64,000 nucleotides of DNA from Mycobacterium deserti (GTDB lineage Bacteria; Actinomycetota; Actinomycetes; Mycobacteriales; Mycobacteriaceae), in NCBI RefSeq assembly GCF_025345615.1, contig NZ_JAODWD010000005.1:62001-126000 (forward strand). Reading direction: 5' to 3'. A program made the translations under genes and the position numbers. Shown here one piece after another: positions 36,548-44,346 of this stretch (position 1 is the first letter of the stretch; the number at the start of each line of letters is the position of its first letter). The notes beneath the pieces were generated by a model. It had not been told where the DNA came from, ran no database searches, and worked only from the letters and a program-made list of their open reading frames with translations.

Positions 36548-37633
36548 TTACGGGTTGACGATCGCCATCCACAAATGTTCGGAGCGCTCCTGCATCTGGG
36601 CGATACCATTCTGAACGTCGCCCAGAGCGAAACGGTGGGTGATCAGATCGTCGGCCTGGACTGCTCCCTGGGCCAGCAAGCGCAGGACTTCATCGGTATC
36701 GGTACGAGTGCAGGCGCGGGTACCGATGATCCGCCACATGTTGAGCATCATCATTGCCGGCGGGAAGGGAATCGCAGCGAGATTTCCGCCCATATGTACC
36801 AAGGTGCCGCCAGTAGCCAGTCCGGCAAGTGCCTGACTGGTGGCCGCACCGTCTTTGATGTAGTCGATCGCCGCGTCAGCGCCTCCTGGAATTACTTCCC
36901 GGATCCGTGTGCTAAGTCCTTGGGTGGTCGACCAATCCTCATCGAGGCTCTCTAACGCGATGGTTTCTACTGGTACTGCGGCCAGGGGAAGTACCGCCGC
37001 CAAACGCTCCTCTGACCTGCCCACAAGAATCAAGCGACCCGCGCCGAAGAAGTGCGCAAGCTTGATTGTGGCGGTGCCCATGGTGCCTGTCGCGGCGGTG
37101 ATGACAAGGGTGTCGCCAACGGACAGCTCCGCTTGTTTGAGCGCGCGTACCGCGTTTCCCAGGTCCCATACTTTGGCGGCTACGTCAAAACTTACGTTGT
37201 CGGGTAGCACATCGACGAGCCAATGCGGCACACGAACGTATTCAGCTAGTCCGCCGTCGTGATAGCGGGCGTACAACTGCAGCTGCCCGCTTCCGAATGC
37301 AGCATGACCGAGCATCGCTGCGTCGCGACACATTTGCTCCCGGTCGCTGCGGCAGTGTGTACAGGATCGGCACGACAACATCGGATGTACCCGAACTCGT
37401 TGCCCTATCAGTCCGCGGTCAACGTAATCGCCGACTGCTTCCACTGTGCCCGCCGCTTCGTGCCCAACCGTGGTTGGCAGGTGCCTGAATGCTCCGATGG
37501 CGAGCAGCGCCATCATGCCGGGGGCCAGTCCCGCCGATGCTACCCGTATGAGGACGTCATCGGGTCCTATGTCGGGAATGGGAACCGTGTCCAAATGGAC
37601 CGTCGCGTCTCTGGCTGCACGCAACGCGAGCAT
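36548..37633 (-). CDS. Zinc-type MDR alcohol dehydrogenase
   Basis: 361 aa. ATG 37633 is chosen because the domain begins immediately (MLALRAARDATVHLDTVPIP) and operator site F ends 21 bp upstream; the frame itself is open to 37876. GroES-like domain with GHEAAGTVEAVG, a structural zinc lobe CRSCTHCRSDREQMC, and a Rossmann part ITAATGTMGTATIKLA. The catalytic-zinc cysteine region is altered (LAPGMMALL replaces GVCHTD), so the reaction may be quinone/enone reduction rather than alcohol oxidation. Probably followed by the TAXI gene after 62 bp. Confidence 0.87.
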   Translation of the reverse strand: MLALRAARDATVHLDTVPIPDIGPDDVLIRVASAGLAPGMMALLAIGAFRHLPTTVGHEAAGTVEAVGDYVDRGLIGQRVRVHPMLSCRSCTHCRSDREQMCRDAAMLGHAAFGSGQLQLYARYHDGGLAEYVRVPHWLVDVLPDNVSFDVAAKVWDLGNAVRALKQAELSVGDTLVITAATGTMGTATIKLAHFFGAGRLILVGRSEERLAAVLPLAAVPVETIALESLDEDWSTTQGLSTRIREVIPGGADAAIDYIKDGAATSQALAGLATGGTLVHMGGNLAAIPFPPAMMMLNMWRIIGTRACTRTDTDEVLRLLAQGAVQADDLITHRFALGDVQNGIAQMQERSEHLWMAIVNP

Positions 37634-37653
37634 TCCGGTCACCGCGAAAAATG

Positions 37654-37689
37654 TCCTGTTATACACGTCATTAGTACTGTATATCAGGA
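37654..37689. promoter_or_regulatory. Paired operator-like site F, immediately upstream of the MDR gene
   Basis: Box 1 is TCCTGTTATACACGT (37654-37668) and box 2 is TACTGTATATCAGGA (37675-37689). The outer 12-bp arms TCCTGTTATACA and TGTATATCAGGA are inverted repeats with one mismatch, the best long inverted repeat of the family. It begins 21 bp from the MDR start codon, so a bound protein would cover the promoter or the 5' leader. Confidence 0.75.
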
Positions 37690-37781
37690 AACTGATCTGC
37701 CACGGTAACCGATCCTCTTCCCTGGAGGGGGCATAGGGCTCACGAGCGCCTGTCCCGTGGAGGACCGTGTCCTGCCAAGCC

Positions 37782-38168
37782 TCAGGAAACGGGGCGTACC
37801 GGCGGTGCCTGGGTGGAGTGGAATATGGATAGGCGCCAGCGGCCCTGGCCCTTCGTCCACAGCGTGGTCGTGACAAGGTTTAGCCGACGAGTGACGCCAG
37901 ACGAGGTGACAGAACCGGCGAGGGCTCCTGTGATTATGGCGACTTCATCCATGACCGTGACGTGATCGACGCTGTGGTGCACTTTGTTGTAAGTCAGGGT
38001 GTTTTCTCTGAGTGCACGAAGATAGTCCACCTTCGTTTGCCTTCGCCCACTCGAATGGGTGTAGACAAGGTCGTCGGCTAGCAGCGCGTCAAGGAGCGCA
38101 ATGTTTCGTGCCACCATCGCCTGATACCGTGTGCGGTCCATTCGCAGAATGAATGTCGCATCAATCAT
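37782..38168 (-). CDS. SnoaL-like / DUF4440 nuclear-transport-factor-2-fold protein
   Basis: 128 aa from ATG 38168 with GAGG upstream. NTF2-like fold: a helix (RNIALLDALLADDLVYTHSSG), RRQTKVDYLRALRENTLTY, strands VDHVTVMDEVAIITGALAGSV and the closing GRWRLSIFHSTQ. Family members include steroid isomerase-like enzymes, ring hydroxylase small subunits and non-catalytic binders. It sits between two dehydrogenase genes on the same strand. The His in VYTHSSGR is typical of DUF4440 proteins. Confidence 0.85.
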   Translation of the reverse strand: MIDATFILRMDRTRYQAMVARNIALLDALLADDLVYTHSSGRRQTKVDYLRALRENTLTYNKVHHSVDHVTVMDEVAIITGALAGSVTSSGVTRRLNLVTTTLWTKGQGRWRLSIFHSTQAPPVRPVS

Positions 38169-38289
38169 TTGTTCGCTACCTCTTCCGGAGTCGCAGAGCG
38201 TCTGTGGGTCAATCGGTTGGGCCTCAGTCCACGACGCTGTCGGAGCACTTCCACTGCTTGGCCGATTAGTTCGCTCAGTGGAGGGTTAA

Positions 38290-39051
38290 TCAGCAGATAG
38301 TCAATCCGCCGTCAACTACGATGGTCTGTCCTGTGACGTAGCCGCTGGCTGGTGACGCGAGCCATATCACAGCCGCGGCGAGTTCAGCCGGGTTACCGGT
38401 CCGGCCCAGTGCTACGCGGCGCACTTGGGTTTCGAGATAGCCGGGTTCGTACTTGTCAGTCATTTCGGTTTCGAAGAATCCCGGAGCTAGGGCGTTGACC
38501 CGTATGCCCTTGCGAGAGCCCCATTGCTGGGCGAGATCCCTCGTGAGCCCCATCAACCCGGCCTTAGATGCGTTGTATGCGGCCTGCGGCAGTGCGCCCG
38601 TCGTGATGCCAAGAATGCTCGCGATATTGACGATCGAACTCCCTGGGCGCATCACGCGTCCGCATGCCTGCGCCATCCAGTACGCCCCGTTAAGGTTGAC
38701 ATCGATGACCCTGCGGAAGTGGTCGGGTGCTTCGCGCGTCGCAGGTACTGCGGCGCCGACGCCGGCATTGTTTATAAGAACGTCCACGCCGCCGAAGGCC
38801 TCCATGGTGGCTGCGACCAACCTCTCGCATTGGTCGGGATCAGCGACATCGGTCTCAACCGAAACCGACTGGCCTCCAGCGCGTTTCACTAGTGTTGAGG
38901 TGTCCGCTAGCTTGTCAACACGACGTGCGCCTAGGGCCACGTCTGCGCCTGCTTCGGCGAGCCCTTGCGCGAAAGCGACGCCCAGGCCGGAAGAGGCACC
39001 CGTGACGATGGCAACTCTGCCGTCGAGCCGGAATGAATCGAGCACACTCAC
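38290..39051 (-). CDS. Short-chain dehydrogenase/reductase
   Basis: 253 aa from GTG 39051. Cofactor motif TGASSGLG, NNAG, the catalytic Ser in NIASILG and Tyr-x3-Lys in AYNASKAG, and the SDR C-terminal GQTIVVDGG. It is a classical NAD(P)(H) oxidoreductase of the FabG/gluconate dehydrogenase type. First gene of the minus-strand run SDR-SnoaL-MDR-TAXI; the 535-bp gap behind it contains one single box (39289) and one paired site (39422). Confidence 0.92.
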   Translation of the reverse strand: MSVLDSFRLDGRVAIVTGASSGLGVAFAQGLAEAGADVALGARRVDKLADTSTLVKRAGGQSVSVETDVADPDQCERLVAATMEAFGGVDVLINNAGVGAAVPATREAPDHFRRVIDVNLNGAYWMAQACGRVMRPGSSIVNIASILGITTGALPQAAYNASKAGLMGLTRDLAQQWGSRKGIRVNALAPGFFETEMTDKYEPGYLETQVRRVALGRTGNPAELAAAVIWLASPASGYVTGQTIVVDGGLTIC

Positions 39052-39288
39052 GTCAGATTCCTCGGTGAGCGTGCGGCGCTGAGATGTATCGTTCGTTGGT
39101 TGACTTGAGTTCCACTGAGCTCACCCAATACCTTTCTTTGTTAAGCCGCTACGACTGCCGTCTCGCCCTTATGGCTCGCCGCTACTGCGAGCGCTGTGAT
39201 CAAGGATTGCGTGCAACGACAAGGCGGTGTCACACGCTTGATTGGCACCACAAGGTAGATGCTCGGTGTTATGACGTCAATCGGAATG

Positions 39289-39303
39289 TCCTGATAAATA
39301 GGA
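39289..39303. promoter_or_regulatory. Single TCCTG-type box (site H)
   Basis: TCCTGATAAATAGGA has palindromic ends (TCCT/AGGA) and matches the 15-bp box of the paired sites, but no clear second box is found 21 bp to either side. It lies 238 bp upstream of the SDR start at 39051. Confidence 0.5.
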
Positions 39304-39329
39304 GTCAGATCTCTTCTGACTCTGACTCC
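39301..39329. repeat. Nested inverted repeat with three TCTGAC/GTCAGA units
   Basis: GGAGTCAGA (39301-39309) is matched exactly in reverse by TCTGACTCC (39321-39329), and an inner TCTGACTC (39315-39322) gives a second, tighter pairing. Two direct copies of TCTGAC are 6 bp apart. It overlaps the last 3 bp of site H. Confidence 0.55.
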
Positions 39330-39421
39330 ACGCGAGGTGAGATGGTGGACTCGTATACGTCCACGGGTTCGGTCGTCTCTCACAGGGATTCAGTCTCGGT
39401 GACGCGCCTGCTTTGCAGGTT

Positions 39422-39457
39422 CCTGCATAGCAGGAGTAGTGTCTTGACCTACAGGCA
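39422..39457. promoter_or_regulatory. Paired operator-like site G
   Basis: Box 1 is TCCTGCATAGCAGGA (39422-39436), a perfect palindrome in its outer six bases on each side; box 2 is TCTTGACCTACAGGC (39443-39457), more degenerate. They are 21 bp start to start. It lies 371 bp upstream of the SDR at 39051 and 130 bp upstream of mscR. Confidence 0.62.
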
Positions 39458-39586
39458 GCCGATATTTAGCTTTGTCAGCGACACGTGCTGGCGAGCAGGC
39501 GACGTGCTTTGGGAATGAGTGGCCAACGCGTTGGCTCGGAAGAGGAGTCGCATGTGTGCTTGTGACGGCGGGGTGAACGGCACACT

Positions 39587-40672
39587 ATGACGCAAACGGT
39601 GCGGGGCGTGGTCTCCCGCAAGAAGGGTGCCCCGGTCGAGGTGGTGGACATCGTCGTCCCCCCTCCCGGGCCGGGTGAAGTGGTGGTGGACATCATCGCG
39701 TGCGGTGTCTGCCATACCGACTTGACCTACCGCGAGGGCGGCATCAACGACGAGTTCCCGTTCCTGCTAGGCCATGAGGCCGCCGGCACCGTCGAGTCCG
39801 TCGGCCTTGGCGTGACCAACGTCGAACCCGGTGACTTCGTGATCCTGAACTGGCGCGCGGTCTGCGGGCAGTGCCGGGCGTGCAAGCGCGGCCGCCCGCA
39901 CCTGTGCTTCGACACGTTTAACGCCGCGCAGCCGATGACCCTGACCGACGGCACCGAACTGACTGCCGCGCTGGGCATCGGCGCGTTCGCCGACAAGACG
40001 CTAGTGCACGAGGGCCAGTGCACCAAGGTCGATCCCGTCGCCGACCCCGCGGTGGCCGGGCTGCTCGGCTGCGGCGTGATGGCCGGCATCGGCGCGGCGA
40101 TCAACACCGGCGCGGTGACCCGCGACGAGACGGTCGCGGTGATCGGTTGCGGCGGCGTCGGCGATGCCGCGATCGCCGGAGCCGCCCTGGTCGGGGCGCG
40201 GCGGATCATCGCGGTGGACACCGACAACAAGAAGCTGGACTGGGCGCGCGGGTTCGGGGCCACGCACACCATCAACGCCAAAGAGCTCGACCCGGTGACG
40301 ACGATTCAGGATTTGACCGACGGCTTCGGCGCGGACGTGGTGATCGACGCGGTCGGTCGGCCCGAAACGTGGAAGCAGGCGTTCTATGCCCGCGATCTGG
40401 CCGGAACCGTTGTGCTGGTCGGTGTTCCGACCCCGGACATGACGTTGGAGATGCCGCTGATCGACTTCTTCTCCCGCGGCGGTTCACTGAAATCGTCCTG
40501 GTATGGCGACTGTCTGCCCGAACGCGATTTCCCGACCTTGATCAGCCTCTACCTGCAGGGCCGGTTGCCGCTGGAGAAGTTCGTGTCCGAGCGCATCGGG
40601 CTCGACGACATCGAGGACGCCTTCCACAAGATGCACGCCGGCGAGGTGCTGCGCTCGGTGGTGGTGCTGTGA
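39587..40672 (+). CDS. mscR: S-(hydroxymethyl)mycothiol dehydrogenase (mycothiol-dependent formaldehyde dehydrogenase)
   Basis: 361 aa, the usual length of this family. Catalytic zinc ligands in GVCHTD and GHEAAG, structural zinc in CGQCRACKRGRPHLC, and the NAD-binding GCGGVGDAAIAGA. The sequence closely follows the mycobacterial MscR/AdhE2 type (Rv2259 in M. tuberculosis). It oxidises the formaldehyde-mycothiol adduct, and also reduces S-nitrosomycothiol, in the cytoplasm. The MBL-fold gene downstream overlaps it by 4 bp, the same pairing as Rv2259-Rv2260. The gene is GC-rich and compact, unlike the island to its left. Confidence 0.92.
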   Translation: MTQTVRGVVSRKKGAPVEVVDIVVPPPGPGEVVVDIIACGVCHTDLTYREGGINDEFPFLLGHEAAGTVESVGLGVTNVEPGDFVILNWRAVCGQCRACKRGRPHLCFDTFNAAQPMTLTDGTELTAALGIGAFADKTLVHEGQCTKVDPVADPAVAGLLGCGVMAGIGAAINTGAVTRDETVAVIGCGGVGDAAIAGAALVGARRIIAVDTDNKKLDWARGFGATHTINAKELDPVTTIQDLTDGFGADVVIDAVGRPETWKQAFYARDLAGTVVLVGVPTPDMTLEMPLIDFFSRGGSLKSSWYGDCLPERDFPTLISLYLQGRLPLEKFVSERIGLDDIEDAFHKMHAGEVLRSVVVL

Positions 40673-41334
40673 GCGCCTCGCCGAAGGCCAACGTGGTGGT
40701 GCAGCTTGACGGGCTGCGTGTTGAACGCGTTGTCACCTCCGGCAGGTTCGAACTAGACGGCGGTAGTTGGGAAGTCAACAATAATGTCTGGCTCGTCGGC
40801 GACGACACCGATGTTGTCGTTATCGACGCCCCTCACGATGCCGAACTCATCCTGGGGGCGCTCGGGGATCGCGATGTCACCGCCGTTCTGTGCACCCATG
40901 GGCACAATGACCACATCAACGCCGCCGCTGACCTCGGTACCGCTGCCCACGCGCCCGTCTTACTGCACGACCGTGACAGTATGCTTTGGAAGGCCATCTA
41001 TTCCGACATCGCTTATCTTCCGATGCATGACGGACAGCGAATCGGCGTCGCTGGCACGGAATTGAACATCCTCCATACTCCGGGCCACTCACCCGGGTCG
41101 GTTTGTATCTATCTGCCAGAAGCTGGGCTGCTGTTCTCCGGCGACACACTGTTTCAAGGCGGTCCTGGAGCCACCGGCCGCTCATACTCGGACTTCCCGA
41201 CCATCGTGCGTTCCATTCGGGAACGAATACTCACACTGCCGCCGGAGACTCAAGTATTTACCGGCCACGGCGGAGCCACCATCGTCGGTGAGGAAGCGCC
41301 CCACCTCGAAGAATGGATAGCGCGCGGCACCTGA
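40669..41334 (+). CDS. MBL-fold hydrolase, mscR partner (Rv2260-like)
   Basis: 221 aa from GTG 40669, overlapping the mscR stop as GTGA. Glyoxalase II-type metallo-beta-lactamase motifs: H-G-H-N-D-H, LHTPGHSPGSVCIY, LFSGDTLFQG and FTGHGG. The close coupling with mscR suggests it hydrolyses the S-formylmycothiol product to formate and free mycothiol; this is inferred from context and fold. After its stop no gene is seen for about 360 bp. Confidence 0.9.
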   Translation: MSASPKANVVVQLDGLRVERVVTSGRFELDGGSWEVNNNVWLVGDDTDVVVIDAPHDAELILGALGDRDVTAVLCTHGHNDHINAAADLGTAAHAPVLLHDRDSMLWKAIYSDIAYLPMHDGQRIGVAGTELNILHTPGHSPGSVCIYLPEAGLLFSGDTLFQGGPGATGRSYSDFPTIVRSIRERILTLPPETQVFTGHGGATIVGEEAPHLEEWIARGT

Positions 41335-41700
41335 GTGAACTGCCGAGCTGCGGCGCGGTCGAAGTGAACACGTGGCGGCTAAGTCCGATCGATCACTACC
41401 TACGGCGGCCGCATGGTGATCGTAGATGATCCCAACATCATTGCCGCGCTTGCACATCCCGGCGGATATCTCCCTTCAAATATCTCGACGACAATCTCGT
41501 GAGCAAACTGGCGAGCGCATAGCTAATTCCGCCAGCCGCTTTGCGTGCACCAGGATCTTTGCCGATTGCAATCAGCGAAGATCAAGGCAACAGTCGGTCG
41601 ATTTGCTCGCTCGTCGCAGCCCCGCGCGAAGAGGGCCGATGGTCTCGCGGGGCCAGTTCGGACATACCAGGACCTTCGCCGCACCAGTACCCTCATCGGC
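41335..41700. other. Non-coding stretch after the mscR pair
   Basis: 366 bp with no supportable gene; overlapping short frames have no recognisable domain. No operator box or hairpin stands out. Confidence 0.45.
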
Positions 41701-41886
41701 GTGACGACCACGAACCGGCAACCGAAACCCGAACCGGCGGCCGCCGACAGCAGGCGCGAGTTCGCGATCCGAATCCTTCTGACTGCCATTACGGTGACCA
41801 TCGTCGTCGGGGTCGTCTACTTCGCGACGGCCTGCGACAAACCCGCAGCGGGCGAAGCCAAGTCGATCCGTGTGACGTCCACCTGA
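41701..41886 (+). CDS. Small single-pass membrane protein (hypothetical)
   Basis: 61 aa from GTG 41701. A hydrophilic start rich in Pro, Glu and Ala (about 1-24) leads to one transmembrane helix, ILLTAITVTIVVGVVYFAT (about 26-45), then a short tail with one Cys. Polar-hydrophobic-polar layout and a clear stop favour a real gene, but there is no homology I recognise and the ribosome-binding site is weak. Orientation in the membrane cannot be decided. Confidence 0.45.
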   Translation: MTTTNRQPKPEPAAADSRREFAIRILLTAITVTIVVGVVYFATACDKPAAGEAKSIRVTST

Positions 41887-42528
41887 TCACCAAGCACGGC
41901 ACCGACGAACCGAAAGCCGTACTCGCGCTGTGCGAGGGCAGTGCGTAGCCGTCCGAATTCGAGAGCAGATCCGGCCCCGCCACCGCCAGCAGCGCTATGC
42001 ATAGTTGCGCCGGGCATGTCGGCAGCGGCCCAATGCTTCATGGATAATGACCAATTCCATGACGGTCTCGTGAATCATTGTCGCCGAACATATCTCATGG
42101 GTGCGACATATCTGCACGGTCCTTTAGATCACGTGATCTAGTGTTCTGAAGTGACGGTCAGCCTCCCATTGGATAGCTGAATCGTACAGTCGGGGTCTCC
42201 GGTCCTAGGGTGTGCTCAGCGGCGGACGGCATGGCGTCACGCGACGAAGCGAAGCTCGCGAATCCCGGCTTCGACTTCCCGAATCCGACAACAAAGTCGG
42301 GCGCCGGATACATTTCGACAAAATGACACGAAAATGAGACGTCCGCAGATGACATGCCGTGAGACGACTCGCATCACCGCAGGTCAGATCGTCCTGAAAT
42401 GACATGGAGTCTGAGAACCGACATCAACTGTCCGTGACGCCGTCGGCTCGGTCATCACCAAGCGGTGGCCGAAATTCCGGCCGACTAACCGAAAAAGTAA
42501 GGTCCGGTGCAGCCGCGAAGGGAGTGCC
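41887..42528. other. Intergenic region with a palindrome, upstream of the MaoC gene
   Basis: About 640 bp, no supportable gene. It contains TATGCATA (41996-42003), a member of the ATTATGCAT motif group, and a perfect 16-bp palindrome at 42125-42140. The MaoC start follows a GAAGGGAG-like ribosome-binding site near 42517. Confidence 0.5.
42125..42140. promoter_or_regulatory. Perfect 16-bp palindrome TAGATCACGTGATCTA
   Basis: The sequence equals its own reverse complement over 16 bp, centred on the E-box-like core CACGTG. It lies in AT-richer intergenic DNA 388 bp upstream of the MaoC gene. Its length and perfection suggest a dimeric regulator site; no adjacent regulator gene tells which. Confidence 0.5.
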
Positions 42529-43398
42529 ATGCCGATCGACCCGAACGCCATAGGTGCCAAAACCGAACCGCAGATGTTCACGTGGACCGACCGCGACACG
42601 CTGCTGTACGCGCTCGGCGTCGGAGCGGGTCTCGATGATCTGGCCTTCACCACCGAGAACAGTCACGACATCGAGCAGCAGGTCCTGCCGACGTACGCGG
42701 TCATCGCGTGTCTGCCGTTCGCGGCGGCAGCCAAGATCGGCACCTTCAACTTCGCGATGCTGCTGCACGGCTCCCAGGAGATCCGGCTGTTCTCTCCGCT
42801 GCCGCCCGCCGGCAAGCTCAGCGTCGTCGCCGAGGTCGCCGACATCCAGGACAAGGGCGAGGGCAAGAACGCGATCGTGATGCTCAAGGCCACTGGCACC
42901 GACCCGGATTCGGGGCAGGTGGTGGCCGAGACGCTCACGACGGCGGTGATCCGTGGCGAGGGCGGCTTCGGCGGCCAGCCGGGACAGCGACCGCCGGCGC
43001 CGGAGATCCCCGATCGGGAGCCCGACGCACGGATCGCGCTGCCGACCCGCGAGGACCAGGCCCTGCTCTATCGGCTGTCCGGTGACCGCAACCCGCTGCA
43101 CAGCGACCCGTGGTTCGCCCGCGAGCTCGCGGGTTTCCCCAAGCCGATCCTGCACGGGCTGTGCACCTACGGAGTCGCGGGGCGCGCGCTGGTGGCCGAA
43201 CTCGGCGGCGGCGACGCCACGAAGGTCACGGCGATCGGCGCGCGGTTCACCTCGCCGGTGTTCCCCGGCGAGACGCTGACGACGTCGATCTGGCGCATCG
43301 AAGCGGGCCGAGCGTTCTTCCGCACCGAAGCAGCGGCACCCGACGGGTCGGACGCCCGGCTGGTTCTCGAGGACGGTGTCGCCGAATACACCGAATGA
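42529..43398 (+). CDS. MaoC family (R)-specific enoyl-CoA hydratase, two-hotdog type
   Basis: 289 aa from ATG 42529. The N-terminal hotdog (1-~150) is degenerate and the C-terminal one (~165-285) carries the hydratase 2 motif: Y-R-L-S-G-D-R-N-P-L-H-S-D-P, with the catalytic Asp and His, then GFPKPILHGLCTYG. The family hydrates trans-2-enoyl-CoA to (R)-3-hydroxyacyl-CoA in fatty acid or sterol side-chain breakdown. Length matches mycobacterial two-domain hydratases such as Rv3538. It stands next to a USP gene and shows core-type codon use. Confidence 0.92.
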   Translation: MPIDPNAIGAKTEPQMFTWTDRDTLLYALGVGAGLDDLAFTTENSHDIEQQVLPTYAVIACLPFAAAAKIGTFNFAMLLHGSQEIRLFSPLPPAGKLSVVAEVADIQDKGEGKNAIVMLKATGTDPDSGQVVAETLTTAVIRGEGGFGGQPGQRPPAPEIPDREPDARIALPTREDQALLYRLSGDRNPLHSDPWFARELAGFPKPILHGLCTYGVAGRALVAELGGGDATKVTAIGARFTSPVFPGETLTTSIWRIEAGRAFFRTEAAAPDGSDARLVLEDGVAEYTE

Positions 43399-43464
43399 TC
43401 TGCGCGTCGCTGACAGGATGGCGACGACACGTCCAGCGGAGGGCGAGATCGGCGGTGGTTGGCA

Positions 43465-44346
43465 ATGAAGTTGGTCGTCGGTTACCTGGCCACGCCCGGT
43501 GGCGCGGACGCGCTGGCACTCGCCGTTCGGCTGGCTCGCACGTTCGACGCCGAAATACACGCAGTCATGATCCTGCCGCCCGACCGGATCGCACACGTTC
43601 CGACGGCCGATTACTCAGACCTACTCGCCGAGCAGGCCAACGAATGGCTCACCGAAGCGTGCGCATCGGTCCCTGACGACCTTAGTGCCCATGGTCACGT
43701 CAGTTTCGACGACTCCTTCGCCGGCGGACTGATCCGGGAGACCGGCAGGCTGGAAGGCGATCTGATCGTGGTCGGCGGCTCGGGCGGCGGACTGGCCGGC
43801 AGCCTGTCCCTGGGCTCGGTGGTCAATGAGCTGCTGCACTCGGCGCCGGTGCCGGTGGTCGTCGCGCCGCGTGGCACCCGCACCTCCACCGTCGAACGGG
43901 TCCGCGAGGTGACCTGCGCGATCGGCGAGCGGCAAGGCGCGGACCTGTTGCTGGACAACGCTGTTCGGTTCAGCAGCGCCGCCGACGCGCCGCTGCGGCT
44001 GGCGTCCCTGGTGGCGCTCGACCCGACATTCGGGGTTCTGCGCGGCGATCAGGAGGCGGTCAGTAAGCGCGCCCGCGCGCACGCACAGCAGACCGTGGAG
44101 ACCGCCAGAGCCGCGCTGCCCGCGGGTTTTCCGGTGACATCGACGGTCGTCGACGGGGCATCGGTCGAAGACGCCGTCAGCAAGCTGGACTGGCAGGACG
44201 GCGACCTGATCATGGTGGGATCGAGCCGGCTCAGTGCGCCCAGGCGCCTGTTCCTCGGTTCGACCGCCGCCAAGATGCTGCGGGTGCTCGACGTGCCGAT
44301 GGTCGTGGTCCCGCGCGACCAACTCCGTCCCGACGACTTGCCTTAG
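43465..44346 (+). CDS. Universal stress protein, tandem USP domains
   Basis: 293 aa from ATG 43465 (TTG 43459 is an alternative). Two USP domains: ~2-140 ends in GGSGGGLAGSLSLGSVVNELL..PVVVAPRG and ~150-290 ends in GSSRLSAPRRLFLGSTAAKML..PMVVVPRD, both with the G-x2-G-x9-G-S/T ATP-loop. ATP binding is therefore likely. Mycobacterial tandem USPs are often DosR- or stress-induced, but no DosR box is evident here. The stop overlaps the convergent SRPBCC gene by 4 bp. Confidence 0.92.
   Translation: MKLVVGYLATPGGADALALAVRLARTFDAEIHAVMILPPDRIAHVPTADYSDLLAEQANEWLTEACASVPDDLSAHGHVSFDDSFAGGLIRETGRLEGDLIVVGGSGGGLAGSLSLGSVVNELLHSAPVPVVVAPRGTRTSTVERVREVTCAIGERQGADLLLDNAVRFSSAADAPLRLASLVALDPTFGVLRGDQEAVSKRARAHAQQTVETARAALPAGFPVTSTVVDGASVEDAVSKLDWQDGDLIMVGSSRLSAPRRLFLGSTAAKMLRVLDVPMVVVPRDQLRPDDLP

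Larger units (their letters stand above)
39052..39586. other. Intergenic region at the right edge of the accessory island
   Basis: 535 bp between divergent genes (SDR and mscR) without a supportable coding sequence. It is the densest regulatory-looking stretch in the window: a single TCCTG-type box (39289-39303), a nested inverted repeat (39301-39329) and paired operator site G (39422-39457). Codon use and GC change on crossing it, so it is also the likely island boundary. Confidence 0.55.
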
